From Streptosporangium carneum (GTDB taxonomy: Bacteria; Actinomycetota; Actinomycetes; Streptosporangiales; Streptosporangiaceae): a DNA stretch of 64,000 nt. The stretch's first letter is position 1. Every line of letters starts with the position of its first letter. Positions 40,947-50,432 of this stretch are shown here, one piece after another. The notes below the pieces were generated by a model, which saw nothing but the letters and a program-made list of their open reading frames with translations, searched no databases and was not told the origin of the DNA. Location of the stretch: positions 1-64,000 of the forward strand of contig NZ_BSEV01000020.1 of the NCBI RefSeq assembly GCF_027922005.1, given 5' to 3'. The position numbers and the translations under genes are program-made.

Positions 40947-43900
40947 TCAGGCGAAGACGTCCTGCTGGTAGCGGCCCTCCGCCTCCAGGCCGCGCAGCCA
41001 CTCCTCGCCGTCGCCCCCGGTCCTGTCCCGGTGGATCGTCGCCAGCGCCCGCCGTACGGCGGGCGCCATGCGCAGCCCGTCGCCGCAGACGTACACGTGG
41101 GCGCCCCGCTCGAGCAGCGTCCACAGTGTGTCCGCCTCGGCGGCGACCGCGTCCTGGACGAAGCGGAAGGGGTGACCGGGGACCGAGGAGAACGCCGTGT
41201 GCACGCGGGCGACCCCGTCCCTCTCCCAGGCTTCGAGTTCGGCCCGGTACAGCCAGTCGTGCTCGGGATGGCGGCAGCCGTAGAAGACCTCGGCGGGACC
41301 GGTCGCCCCGGTCAGGGCCCGCTCCTCGAGGAAGCCGCGCAGCGGGGCGAACCCGGTGCCGGGGCCGACGAGGATCACCGGGGTCGCCGGGTCGGCGGGC
41401 AGGCGGAACGGCGGGGTCGGAACCCTCACGTATCCATAGAAGACGTCGCCGGGCTCCAGTCCCGCCAGGTAGGCCGAGCACATGCCCCGGTACTCGCCGC
41501 CCCCCGACCAGGAGGGGCCCTCGACCAGGCCGACGGTGATCCTGACCCGCCCCGGGGTCGCCAGCGGCGAGGAGGAGACGGAGTAGTAGCGCGGCCTGAT
41601 CGGCCCCGCCATCTCCAGGAAGACCGGCAGGGGCAGGGTGATCGCGGGGAAGCGCTCCAGCAGCGTGAGCACCGAGACGCGCTTGGCGAGGATCTCGTCG
41701 GCGTAGGAGGCCTCCAGCTCGGCGAGCTGGCCCCTGGTCCACGGGCACTGCGTCTGCTCGGCCAGCGTCGACAGGTCCGAGCGGGTGGCCACCTCCTGGA
41801 GCTCGGCGAACTCGGTCAGCAGCAGCCCCGCCGTCACCGGGGTGTCGACGGGCAGATGGGTCGTTCCCCGGGCGCGCAGCCGTACGACCTGGTGGCGGGG
41901 GACGCGCAGGCAGCGCAGCGCCCACTCGACCAGCTCGGGGGCGTTCTTGGCGAAGACGGCCAGGTGGTCGCCCGCCTCGTAGGTCGTCCCCTCGGGCAGT
42001 TCCGCCACGATCGAGCGCACCCCGGGACGCGGCGCCTCAAGGGAGAAGTCCCACAGGCCCGCGGGGTCGCCGGTCAGCTCCTCGTTGGAGAGCACGGTCA
42101 GCGGGACGGCCTGCGGGGAGACGACCGCGGGGCGCACGTCCGCCTCGGTCAGGACGTCCATCTCGTAGCGGGGGCCGCTCTCGGCCTCCGCCGTGCCGTA
42201 CTCCTCGGCCAGCGCCGCCCAGAGAGTGGAGAGCCACGCCGAGACGTCGCCGTCGAAGTCGCCGTCGGCGTCCGCCTCGCCCCGGTCGACGAGCGGCACC
42301 GCTCCCGCCCCGGTGAGCTTGTCGAAGACCCGCCGGGGGAAGGCCTGGTAGGTGGGCCACTGGGTGTTGCCGCAGCCGAGCAGCGCGAACCGCACGCCGT
42401 CCATGGCGGGCAGGCCGGTGAGGGCGTCGAAGCGCTGGGCGTTGTCGGGGGCCTTGCCGTTGTAGGTGGAGGTGACCACCACGAGCAGCCCCTCGGTGGG
42501 CGGGTCGAGCTCGTCCAGGCTCGTCAGCGTGGTCGCGAACCCGGAACGCCCGGCGACCTCGGCCAGCCTCTCCGCGACGTCGGCCGCGGTGCCGAGGTTG
42601 GAGCCGTAGGCGACGGTGAGTTCGACGCCGGTGACGGTCACCTCGACCGGCTGCTCCTCCACGACCTCCGCCGTCGCCGCCGTGTTCCTCTCGTACGGCT
42701 TGCGCTCCCTGACCCGGACCGTGAAGTCGTCGGGCTTGAGGGTGAGCATCTGCTTGATCCGCATCCGGTAGGCGTCGGGGTCGGAGATCGCGAACCGCTG
42801 CAGCACGACGGCGAGGGCCAGCCGCGCCTCGGTCAGCGCGAACTGACGTCCGATGCAGGCCCGCTCGCCGTTGCCGAACGGCTTGTACGCGGCGGGGTGG
42901 TGGTCCGTCCTGTTCTCGGGGAGCCAGCGGTCGATGTCGAACTCCTCCGGCCTGTCCCACGCCTTCCGGTGCCGGTGCAGGGACGGCAGCAGGACGACGG
43001 CCGTCTGATCCTCGCGCACCGGGTAGCCGCCGATCGAGGTGTCGGCGAAGGCCTTGACGGAGAACGCCGGGATCGGGGACCAGATCCGCAGCGTCTCCTC
43101 CAGGATCCGCGGGATCACATCCAGCCTCATGACCGTGTCGTAGGTGGGGACGGTGTCCCCGGGCAGCAGCCGGTCGACCTCGGCGTAGGCCTGGGCGAGC
43201 ACGTGCGGGTTGCGCAGCAGGTTGTACAGGGCGAAGGACAGCAGCCCGCTGGTGGTCTCGTGCCCGGCGATGAGGAAGGTCAGCACCTGGTTGCGGATGT
43301 TCTCGTCGGAGAGCCGTTCGCCGCTGCGCGGGTCCGCGGCCTCCAGCATCAGGCCGAGCAGGTCCCTGGTGTCGTTCCCGCCCGAGGCCCTGCGCCGCCT
43401 GATGACGTCGTCGACCAGGTCCTGCATGACCAGGATGTCGGCCCGGTAGGCCTCCTCCTGCTTCCTCTTCAGCTTGGTGACCAGGGGGAACTGCCGGTTG
43501 CGGAGCATCGCCTCGGTCAGCGTGCGGCCCATCGCCTGCAGGAACGGGTGCAGCTCCGGCGAGTCGAAGGAGTTGAACCGGTAGTCGAACCCGGTGAGGG
43601 AGATCGTGTCGAGGGTGAGCCTGGTCATGTCGTCGGGCACGTTGACCTCGTCCGAGACCGCCCACTTGGCGACGAGCGCCTGCGCCACCTCCAGCATCTG
43701 CGGGAAGTACGCCTTCATGGACCGCTGGCTGAAGGCGGGCATCAGGATGCGGTGCGCGTGTCCCCAGACGGGCTCGTCGCGGCGGGCGGTGAACAGCCCG
43801 TCGCCGCCGAAGTCGCGGACGATGGACAGCGGCGGGTCGATGCCCTTGTAGAACCGCGTCTCGTCGCAGAGCTCGGCGACCAGGTCGGGGTCGTAGACGA

Positions 43901-44060
43901 ACAGGACCTTACGGCCGAGCAGTTCGAGCTGGTAGAGGCCGCTGTCGTACTCCGCGGCGAGCTTCTCGAAGAACGCGTTCGGCGAGTGCGCCGGGATCTG
44001 GAGCGTGTTGCCGAGCAGGGGCAGTCCCTGTGGAGCGGGGATGGAACGGGTTACCGACAT
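40947..44060 (-). CDS. Self-sufficient cytochrome P450 / NADPH-P450 reductase (CYP102 family)
   Basis: 1037 residues from ATG at 44060 with AGGAGG upstream; size and order match P450 BM3. P450 domain (1-460): I-helix AGHETTSGLLSFALYNLLRN and heme loop FGNGERACIGRQFAL, nearly identical to BM3. FMN domain (~485-625): AYGSNLGTAADVAERLAEVA. FAD/NADPH domain (~660-1037): RYYSVSSSPLATPGRVRITV, GPGTGFAPLRGFLEER, GDGLRMAPAVR. It should hydroxylate medium/long-chain fatty acids with NADPH. A divergent TetR gene and twin-dyad operator follow the arrangement of BM3/BM3R1. Confidence 0.96.
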   Translation of the reverse strand: MSVTRSIPAPQGLPLLGNTLQIPAHSPNAFFEKLAAEYDSGLYQLELLGRKVLFVYDPDLVAELCDETRFYKGIDPPLSIVRDFGGDGLFTARRDEPVWGHAHRILMPAFSQRSMKAYFPQMLEVAQALVAKWAVSDEVNVPDDMTRLTLDTISLTGFDYRFNSFDSPELHPFLQAMGRTLTEAMLRNRQFPLVTKLKRKQEEAYRADILVMQDLVDDVIRRRRASGGNDTRDLLGLMLEAADPRSGERLSDENIRNQVLTFLIAGHETTSGLLSFALYNLLRNPHVLAQAYAEVDRLLPGDTVPTYDTVMRLDVIPRILEETLRIWSPIPAFSVKAFADTSIGGYPVREDQTAVVLLPSLHRHRKAWDRPEEFDIDRWLPENRTDHHPAAYKPFGNGERACIGRQFALTEARLALAVVLQRFAISDPDAYRMRIKQMLTLKPDDFTVRVRERKPYERNTAATAEVVEEQPVEVTVTGVELTVAYGSNLGTAADVAERLAEVAGRSGFATTLTSLDELDPPTEGLLVVVTSTYNGKAPDNAQRFDALTGLPAMDGVRFALLGCGNTQWPTYQAFPRRVFDKLTGAGAVPLVDRGEADADGDFDGDVSAWLSTLWAALAEEYGTAEAESGPRYEMDVLTEADVRPAVVSPQAVPLTVLSNEELTGDPAGLWDFSLEAPRPGVRSIVAELPEGTTYEAGDHLAVFAKNAPELVEWALRCLRVPRHQVVRLRARGTTHLPVDTPVTAGLLLTEFAELQEVATRSDLSTLAEQTQCPWTRGQLAELEASYADEILAKRVSVLTLLERFPAITLPLPVFLEMAGPIRPRYYSVSSSPLATPGRVRITVGLVEGPSWSGGGEYRGMCSAYLAGLEPGDVFYGYVRVPTPPFRLPADPATPVILVGPGTGFAPLRGFLEERALTGATGPAEVFYGCRHPEHDWLYRAELEAWERDGVARVHTAFSSVPGHPFRFVQDAVAAEADTLWTLLERGAHVYVCGDGLRMAPAVRRALATIHRDRTGGDGEEWLRGLEAEGRYQQDVFA

Positions 44061-44102
44061 GGGGAACTCCTCCTTCGCTGACGATTTCCCGATTCCGTCA
44101 GC

Positions 44103-44139
44103 CATACACCGTATGACAGACGCTACCATACGGTGTATG
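44103..44139. promoter_or_regulatory. Twin-dyad TetR operator between CYP102 and tetR
   Basis: Two 13-mers, CATACACCGTATG (44103-44115) and CATACGGTGTATG (44127-44139), are perfect inverted copies of each other, and each is itself a CATAC-N3-GTATG dyad. Centre-to-centre 24 bp. The second copy includes the tetR start codon. Expected to control both divergent genes. Confidence 0.8.
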
Positions 44140-44703
44140 GCAGTGAGTGCGCGCAGGGGACAGCCCCTGACAGCTGAGGAGATATACGCGGCCGTTCTGC
44201 GACTGGTCGACGCCGGAGGGGTCGAGGGCCTGTCCATGCGCAAGCTGGCGGCCGAGCTGGACGTCAACCCGATGTCCCTCTACCACCACGTGGAGAACAA
44301 GGACGCGCTGGTGCGGGGAGCCTGTGCGACGGTCGCCTCCCGGCTGCGGCTGCCCCCCGACGACGGCGCCCCGTGGCAGGAGCAGACGCGCGCGCTCGCC
44401 CGCGCCTACCGCTCCATCGCGCAGTCGCACCCGTCGCTGTGGTCCTACGTCAACCGCCACCCCGCCCTGGTCGAGGACGAGGGCGGGATGTGGGAGGTGT
44501 TCAACCGCATCCTCGTCGCCGCGGGGGTCCCCGCGGACGAGCTGCCCCGCGTCCGCACCGTGCTCTACACCTTCGTCTCCGGGTTCCTGAGCGCGGAGAC
44601 CGACGGGCTGCTCGGCGAACTCGGGGGCGCGGAGGACTTCGACGCCGCCTTCGAGGGCGCCGTCGACCTGATCGTGGCCGGACTCGAGGCGCGCTACTCC
44701 TGA
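44137..44703 (+). CDS. TetR-family regulator of the CYP102 gene
   Basis: 188 residues. N-terminal HTH (LTAEEIYAAVLRLVDAGGVE, GLSMRKLAAELDVNPMSLYHHV) and a TetR_C-type ligand domain (YRSIAQSHPSLWSYVNRHPALVE). The ATG lies inside the operator, so the transcript is probably leaderless or starts at a GTG two codons later. Divergent from CYP102; a fatty-acid-responsive repressor by analogy with BM3R1 (inference). Confidence 0.9.
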   Translation: MAVSARRGQPLTAEEIYAAVLRLVDAGGVEGLSMRKLAAELDVNPMSLYHHVENKDALVRGACATVASRLRLPPDDGAPWQEQTRALARAYRSIAQSHPSLWSYVNRHPALVEDEGGMWEVFNRILVAAGVPADELPRVRTVLYTFVSGFLSAETDGLLGELGGAEDFDAAFEGAVDLIVAGLEARYS

Positions 44704-44798
44704 GCGACGCCGCCGGGTCACGAGGATGTCGCGAACTGTCACCGTCGCCCGCTAGTGTCCTGCGGTGAGGTGCCGCACATGATTTCGGGGAGCGTACG

Positions 44799-46961
44799 GT
44801 GACCGTGCTCGCCACGCCGTACATCGCGGAGGTGGAAGCCTCCGTCGAGCAGCTGGTCTACGTCCGCGACGACGAGTACACCGTCGCGCGGATGAGCTCG
44901 GACGCCCTGCCCTCCTTCGTCGCCTCGGGGCGCCCGCTGGCCGGGGCGCAGCCGGGCGAGACCCTGCGGCTGGCGGGGGAGTGGGACGACCACCCGCGTC
45001 ACGGCAGCCGCCTCGTGGTCAGGCGGTGCGAGCGGATCGTCCCCTCGACCGTGCGCGCCATCACGCTGTACCTCGGCTCAGGGCTGATCCGCGGCATCGG
45101 GCCGAGGCTCGCCCACGCCATCGTCAGCCACTTCGGCGAGCGGACGCTCACGGTCGTCGACACCGAGCCCGATCGCCTCAGGGAGGTCGTCAACATCGGC
45201 GCCGCGCGGCAGGCGCAGATCGTCCAGGCCTGGGCGGAGCAGAAGGCGGTCGCCGACCTGATGGTCGTCCTTCAGGGCTTCGGGATCAGCCCGCTGCTCG
45301 CGGCCAAGATCTACCAGGTGTACGGCAACGACTCGCGCGAGGTCCTCACCCGCGACCCGTACCGGATGATCGGCCAGGTCAGGGGCATCGCCTTCCGCAC
45401 GGCCGACCGGATCGCGCTGCGCTCAGGGGTGCCGGAGCACAGTCCACAGCGGATCAAGGCGGCGGTCGTGGACAGGCTGGAGACGGCCGCCGCCCGCGAC
45501 GGGCACTGCTTCCTGCCGCTGCCCGCCCTCCTGGCCGCGACGGCGAGTCTGGTCGAGCAGGACGAGGAGGCGGTCCGCAGGGCGGTCGACGCGCTGGCCG
45601 CCGAGCGAGGGCTGGTCGTCGAGACCTCCCCGACGGGCCCGGGACATGCGGTGTACGCCAAGGAGCACCACGGCCGCGAGGTCGCGCTCGCGGGACACCT
45701 GACCAGGCTGTGGCGGGCCCGTTCGACGCTGCCGCTGCGCGCGTTCGCCGAGGACGAGGGACTGCACGAGGACCAGCGGATGGCTGTGAACCTCGTGCTG
45801 ACCAGCACCCTGTCGATCCTGACCGGAGGGCCGGGCTGCGGCAAGAGCCACACGGTCAGGGTGATCGCGGCGACCGTGCGGGCGATGGGCGGCACGGTCA
45901 CCCTGACCGCGCCGACGGGCAAGGCGGCCAAGCGCCTGTCCGAGCTCACCGGGCTGCCCGCGATGACCGTGCACCGGATGCTCGCCCAGCAGCCGGAGCC
46001 GGAGGAGGGCACGCTGTTCCAGCAGTCGCCGACGGAGGCGGACCTGATCGTGGTGGACGAGGCGTCGATGCTGGACCTCCAGCTGGCCACCCGGCTGACG
46101 GCCGCGATCCCCTCGGGCAGCCACCTGCTGCTGGTCGGCGACAGCGACCAGCTCCCCAGCATCGGCCCCGGCAGCGTGCTCGCCGACCTGCTGCGCGTCG
46201 AGGAGGTCCCGCGAGTCCGGCTGACCCATGTCTTCAGGCAGGCGCAGGACAGCGGCATCGTCAGGGCCGCCCACCGGATCAGAACGGGCGAGCTGCCCGC
46301 GCTGCCCGGCAGGGGCGGTTTCTGGTTCGAGGAGCTCGACGACCCCGAACAGGTGGCCGACCGGGTGGTCCATCTCGCCACCGAGGCGATCCCCCGCAAG
46401 CAGAACGTCGGCAGCGACAGGGTCCAGGTGCTGTGCCCGATGCGCAAGGGCGCGACGGGCACGGTCGAGCTCGGCCGCAGGCTGCAGGAGCGGCTGAACC
46501 CCGCCCGCGAGGGCACGCCCGAGCACTGGTCGGGCCCGTCGGTCTTCAGGGTGGGAGACCGTGTCATGCCGATCCGCAACAACTACGACAAGGGCGTGTT
46601 CAACGGGGAGACCGCCACGGTCACGGCCGTGAACCCGCAGGACAGGCTGGTGGAGATCCGCACCGGCGACGGGGAGACCGTCGCCTACTCCTTCGACGAG
46701 CTCGACGAGCTGACCCACTCCTACGCCATCAGCGTCCACCGCTCCCAGGGCAGCGAGTACCCCTTCGTGGTGGCGCCGATCGTGGCCGAGGCCGGGGGCG
46801 TGATGCTGCGCCGCGGGCTGCTGTACACCCTGGTCACCAGGGCGAAGGCATGGGTGGTCCTGGTCGGCCAGCGGGAGGCCCTCGAGTTGGCCGTGCACCG
46901 CCTCGGCCACCGCAGGAACACCGGCCTGGCCCTGCGCCTGACCCTCAACCTGGACCGCTGA
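44799..46961 (+). CDS. recD2: RecD2-type SF1B DNA helicase
   Basis: 720 residues from GTG at 44799. N-terminal OB-like region and helix-hairpin-helix (GLIRGIGPRLAHAIVSHFGE), then the two RecA-like helicase domains: motif I GGPGCGKSHTVRV, Ia TLTAPTGKAAKRL, II LIVVDEASMLDLQL, III LLLVGDSDQLPSIGPG, VI YTLVTRAKAWVVLVG. No RecB/RecC nearby, as expected for RecD2, a 5'-3' helicase acting outside RecBCD. Confidence 0.94.
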   Translation: MTVLATPYIAEVEASVEQLVYVRDDEYTVARMSSDALPSFVASGRPLAGAQPGETLRLAGEWDDHPRHGSRLVVRRCERIVPSTVRAITLYLGSGLIRGIGPRLAHAIVSHFGERTLTVVDTEPDRLREVVNIGAARQAQIVQAWAEQKAVADLMVVLQGFGISPLLAAKIYQVYGNDSREVLTRDPYRMIGQVRGIAFRTADRIALRSGVPEHSPQRIKAAVVDRLETAAARDGHCFLPLPALLAATASLVEQDEEAVRRAVDALAAERGLVVETSPTGPGHAVYAKEHHGREVALAGHLTRLWRARSTLPLRAFAEDEGLHEDQRMAVNLVLTSTLSILTGGPGCGKSHTVRVIAATVRAMGGTVTLTAPTGKAAKRLSELTGLPAMTVHRMLAQQPEPEEGTLFQQSPTEADLIVVDEASMLDLQLATRLTAAIPSGSHLLLVGDSDQLPSIGPGSVLADLLRVEEVPRVRLTHVFRQAQDSGIVRAAHRIRTGELPALPGRGGFWFEELDDPEQVADRVVHLATEAIPRKQNVGSDRVQVLCPMRKGATGTVELGRRLQERLNPAREGTPEHWSGPSVFRVGDRVMPIRNNYDKGVFNGETATVTAVNPQDRLVEIRTGDGETVAYSFDELDELTHSYAISVHRSQGSEYPFVVAPIVAEAGGVMLRRGLLYTLVTRAKAWVVLVGQREALELAVHRLGHRRNTGLALRLTLNLDR

Positions 46962-47046
46962 CCCCCCTAACCCGGCTCGCCCGGGTCGGGGGAGCCGGTT
47001 CGCCGTCCTCGGGGCGTGCCTTGGGGCGTGGCGTCCGCGGTGCCCG

Positions 47047-48252
47047 TCAGGCGAGGGTGACCGGCAGGTCCTTGATGCCGTTGATGAAGTTGGAGCGCAG
47101 CCGGCGGGCGGGGCCCGCCTGGGCCAGGTTGGGGAGCCTCTCCGCGAGGACCTCGAAGAGCACCCGGAGCTCCAGCTTGGCGAGGTGGTTGCCGAGACAG
47201 AAGTGGGCTCCGCCCCCGCCGAAGCCGATGTGTGGGTTCGGGGTGCGGCCGATGTCGAAGACGTAGGGGTCGGCGAACACGTCCTCGTCCCGGTTGGCCG
47301 AGCTGTAGAACACCACGATCTTGTCGTCCTCCTTGACCTCCTGCTCGCCGATCACCGTGTCCGCGGTGGCCGTACGGCGGAAGAGGTTGACGGGGGAGAC
47401 CCAGCGGACGATCTCGTCGGCGGCCGTGCCCGCGAGCGCGGGGTCGGCCACCAGCCGCCGCCACTGCTCGGGGTGCTCGAAGAACGCCAGCATGCCGCCG
47501 GAGGCCGCGTTGCGGGTGGTCTCGTTGCCCGCGACGACCAGCAGCAGCACGAACAGGTCGAACTCGTTCTCGTCGAGGGTCTCGCCCGCGGCGTCGGGCA
47601 TGAGCAGCTTGGTGACGATGTCCTCGCGAGGCTGCTCGCGCCGTTCCGCGGCCAGCGCGTTGGCGTAGGCGTACACCTCGGCCGCCGCGTTCTGCCCCGC
47701 GGAGGGGTCCGCCGCGTAGTCGGGGTCGTCGGCCCCGATCATCTGGTTGGACCAGTTGAAGATCTTGTCCCGGTCCTCGACGGGCGCGCCGAGCAACTCG
47801 CAGATCACGTACAGCGGCAGCGGGGCCGCGATGTCGCGCACGAAGTCCACCGACGGCATTCCCTTGGCCTCGTCGACCAGCGCGTGGCAGATGTCGCGGA
47901 TGTGCTGTTCGAGTGCGCCCATCATGCGTGGGGTGAAGCCCCGGTTGACCAGGGAGCGACGCCGGGTGTGCTCCGGCGGGTCCTGGTTGAGCATCATCAG
48001 CCGCTGGAGCTCACGCTGCTCCTCCGGCATCTCGTTGAAGAGCGAGAGCCTCCTGCTCGAGGAGAACAGGTCCGAGCGCCGTGAGACGTGCACCACGTCG
48101 GCGTGCCTGGTCACCGCCCAGAACCTGGGCCAGTCGCGTTCGGCGTCGCCTTCGTGCCGGTAGACCGGCGCGTTGGCGCGCAGCCAGCGGAGCTGGTCGT
48201 GGGGCGCGCCGTCACGCGCGTAGAGGTCCTGGTCCACAAGGTTGATGTCCAC
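47047..48252 (-). CDS. Cytochrome P450 (CYP125/CYP124/CYP142-like)
   Basis: 401 residues from GTG at 48252 with AGGAGG upstream. I-helix LVVAGNETTRNAASGGMLAF, ExxR in the K-helix region, heme loop HIGFGGGGAHFCLGNHLAKL. The GFGGGGxHFCLG loop and RDIAAPLPLYVICELLG are typical of the actinobacterial CYP124/125/142 group, which hydroxylates sterol side chains or methyl-branched lipids. A perfect KstR-type site lies upstream, and an FdxD-like ferredoxin is encoded at 27606-27800. Confidence 0.9.
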   Translation of the reverse strand: MDINLVDQDLYARDGAPHDQLRWLRANAPVYRHEGDAERDWPRFWAVTRHADVVHVSRRSDLFSSSRRLSLFNEMPEEQRELQRLMMLNQDPPEHTRRRSLVNRGFTPRMMGALEQHIRDICHALVDEAKGMPSVDFVRDIAAPLPLYVICELLGAPVEDRDKIFNWSNQMIGADDPDYAADPSAGQNAAAEVYAYANALAAERREQPREDIVTKLLMPDAAGETLDENEFDLFVLLLVVAGNETTRNAASGGMLAFFEHPEQWRRLVADPALAGTAADEIVRWVSPVNLFRRTATADTVIGEQEVKEDDKIVVFYSSANRDEDVFADPYVFDIGRTPNPHIGFGGGGAHFCLGNHLAKLELRVLFEVLAERLPNLAQAGPARRLRSNFINGIKDLPVTLA

Positions 48253-48413
48253 TGCTCCTCCTGGGCGAACCGTAGGCGCGTCCTCTCGGCGGCGGGGGAC
48301 GGCCGGGGCGCCGTCGTCCGGCCGCCCTCGAGGACCGCACCGGGACACCCGCCTTCCGCGAGGACGCGTTTCACCGCCAGGCGCCTGATCGAGCGCTTGG
48401 TCGAACAATGCTT

Positions 48414-48427
48414 TGAAACGTGTTCTA
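48414..48427. promoter_or_regulatory. KstR-type operator upstream of the P450 gene
   Basis: TGAAACGTGTTCTA matches TnnAACnnGTTnnA at every fixed position, 162 bp before the P450 start, in an AT-rich pocket between the P450 and the upstream TetR gene. Confidence 0.65.
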
Positions 48428-48497
48428 TTATGCGCCGTTTTCCGGGCGATATCCCGCCGTCGTGAGATCGGGGCCTCGCGGCGGCGACGCGGCCGGA

Positions 48498-49202
48498 TCA
48501 GGCCCGAGACGCCGGGGGCTCCAAGGACGCCGAGGGCGCCGGGGACGCCTGTGACGCGGACAGGTCGAGGCTGGCGGGGACGGCCTCGAACGCGCCGTGC
48601 AGGCGTCGGATGAGGACTTCCCTGCCCGCCCGCCCTTCCTCGCGGACCCACCGGCGGGCGGCGACGCTCCAGGCGGTGGTGGCGAGCTCCGCCAGCACCT
48701 GCGGGCGCAGGTCGTCGTCGTCCAGGCCGAGCTTGCCGGTCAGGCAGGCGACCACCTGTCTCTCGACGCCGGTGCGGTGATGGTCCACGTAGGCCAGCAG
48801 GGCGGGAGTGGCCAGGATCAGGCGGCGGGTCGCGACATACCGGCGGTCCCAGTCGGGGTCGAGCGCGACGGCCGCCCGGGTGAGGGCGTCGCGCAGCTCG
48901 ACCAGGACGACCCCGGACAGCTCGCGCTCCTCGAGCGCGGCCACGTACGCCGCCCACAGCTGCGTCTCCGCCTCGATCGCGACGGCCTCCTTGGCGGGGA
49001 AGGCGCGGAAGAAGGTGCTCTTGGAGACCTCGGCCTCCTCGACCAGCTCCTCCAGTGTGGTCGCGTCGAACCCCTTCTCGGTGAACATCCGCAGCGCCGT
49101 CTCGGCCAGCGTCCGGCGGGTGCGCAGCCTCTTGCGCTCGCGCAGCGGCAGGGCTCGGTCGTCCGGCGTGGCGGCGCCCGGCGCGGTCGGTGTGACGGCC
49201 AT
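48498..49202 (-). CDS. TetR-family regulator
   Basis: 234 residues from ATG at 49202 (start uncertain; other ATGs at 49214 and 49274). HTH region RRTLAETALRMFTEKGFDAT and TLEELVEEAEVSKSTFFRAFPAKEA. The C-terminal ~30 residues are a Ser/Pro/Ala tail. Divergent from the haloalkane dehalogenase; the intergenic dyad 49269-49286 is a candidate operator. Not KstR-like in its recognition helix. Confidence 0.85.
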   Translation of the reverse strand: MAVTPTAPGAATPDDRALPLRERKRLRTRRTLAETALRMFTEKGFDATTLEELVEEAEVSKSTFFRAFPAKEAVAIEAETQLWAAYVAALEERELSGVVLVELRDALTRAAVALDPDWDRRYVATRRLILATPALLAYVDHHRTGVERQVVACLTGKLGLDDDDLRPQVLAELATTAWSVAARRWVREEGRAGREVLIRRLHGAFEAVPASLDLSASQASPAPSASLEPPASRA

Positions 49203-49268
49203 GCCCGGGATCATACCAAGGCATCGATCCTCGGGGACGAAAAAAGCTGAGCTTCTTTTAAGGCTTGT

Positions 49269-49286
49269 ACTCAAACGAGACTGAGT
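49269..49286. promoter_or_regulatory. Dyad ACTCA-N8-TGAGT between tetR and dehalogenase genes
   Basis: Short inverted repeat in an AT-rich tract (49240-49300) of the divergent promoter region; candidate operator of the neighbouring TetR protein. Confidence 0.4.
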
Positions 49287-49384
49287 GTCATTATTTGGCC
49301 GTCGACGGAACGACGCGCCGCCCGCACCCGGCCGTCCACCCCGTCGCGGCCACCCGTCGGCTCTCAGGGAAGGAAGTCCCGAAC

Positions 49385-50275
49385 ATGCCCACCGTCGACG
49401 TCATCGACTCCCACATCGCCTACACCGACACAGGCGCGGGAACAGACCACGGCGGGGCGTCGGTGGTGTTCCTGCACGGCAACCCGACCTCCTCGCACCT
49501 GTGGCGCGACGTCGTCCCGCACGTCGCGGGCCACGCCAGGTGCATAGCCCCCGACCTGATCGGGATGGGCGCCTCCGGCAAGCCCGACATCGCCTACGAC
49601 TTCGCCGACCACGCCCGCTACCTGGACGCCTTCCTCGAGACGCTGGGGGTGCGCGAGGCCGTCCTGGTGGGCCACGACTGGGGCGGCGCGCTGGCCTTCG
49701 ACTGGGCGGCTCGCCACCCCGGACGCACCCGTGGCCTGGCCTTCATGGAGACGATCCTGCGGCCGATGTCCTCCGGCGACCTCCCCGCCCCCGCGCGCTC
49801 CAGGTTCGAGGCGTTCCGCACGCCCGGGGTCGGCGAGACGCTGGTGCTCGACCAGAACGTCCTCATCGAGACGGCTTTCACGGGAGGAGTGCTGAAGCCG
49901 CTGAGCGAGGAGGAGGCACGGCCCTATCGCGCGCCGTACCCGACCCGTGAGAGCCGCCGTCCGCTGCTGGCGTGGCCGCGCATGATGCCGCTGGACGGCG
50001 AACCGGCCGACGTCGTCGCCCGCGTCAGCGGCTACGACGCCTGGCTCGCCGCCAGCGCCGACGTGCCCAAGCTGCTCATGACCTTCGACTCCTCGCCCAC
50101 CCTGCTGATCGGGAAGGAGATGGTCGCCTGGTGCGAGGACAACGTCGCGGCCCTGGAGGTCGAGCACTGCGGTCCCGCCGGGCACCACGCGCCCGAGGAC
50201 CGGCCCGACGCGATCGGCGGGGCGATCGCCCGCTGGCTGCGGGCGCACGGCCTGACCGCGGACATCTCCCGGTGA
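49385..50275 (+). CDS. Haloalkane dehalogenase-like alpha/beta hydrolase
   Basis: 296 residues from ATG with GGAAGGAA upstream. The DhaA-type active site is complete: HGNPTSSHLWRDV (halide-binding Asn), VGHDWGGALAFDW (nucleophile Asp and halide-binding Trp), LAFMETILRP (Glu) and GPAGHHAPEDRPDAIG (His). It hydrolyses carbon-halogen bonds of haloalkanes or is a related hydrolase with other natural substrates. Divergent from a TetR gene. Confidence 0.92.
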   Translation: MPTVDVIDSHIAYTDTGAGTDHGGASVVFLHGNPTSSHLWRDVVPHVAGHARCIAPDLIGMGASGKPDIAYDFADHARYLDAFLETLGVREAVLVGHDWGGALAFDWAARHPGRTRGLAFMETILRPMSSGDLPAPARSRFEAFRTPGVGETLVLDQNVLIETAFTGGVLKPLSEEEARPYRAPYPTRESRRPLLAWPRMMPLDGEPADVVARVSGYDAWLAASADVPKLLMTFDSSPTLLIGKEMVAWCEDNVAALEVEHCGPAGHHAPEDRPDAIGGAIARWLRAHGLTADISR

Positions 50276-50284
50276 CCGCCGCGT

Positions 50285-50324
50285 CCAGGAGAGGCCGCGT
50301 CCGCCGGCGCGCGGTCTCTCCTGG
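50285..50324. terminator. Terminator between dehalogenase and Lrp-type genes
   Basis: Inverted repeat CCAGGAGAG..CTCTCCTGG with inner CCGCG/CGCGG pairing, between convergent genes. Confidence 0.65.
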
Positions 50325-50432
50325 GAGGGGTACGGCGTCAGGGCCGGGCCGTGCGCCGCGCCCGCCGACGCGCGGCCCGGCCGTCCTCCGATGTCTCAGG
50401 GGGCTGCGGACGCTCTGTGGGCCACGGCGGCG

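Noticed and set aside
47047-49224. An unbroken minus-strand frame that seems to fuse a TetR region to the P450.
   Set aside because: The TetR protein is in a different frame; the part before 48252 reads as Arg/Gly-rich nonsense, and the P450 has its own ribosome site and GTG.
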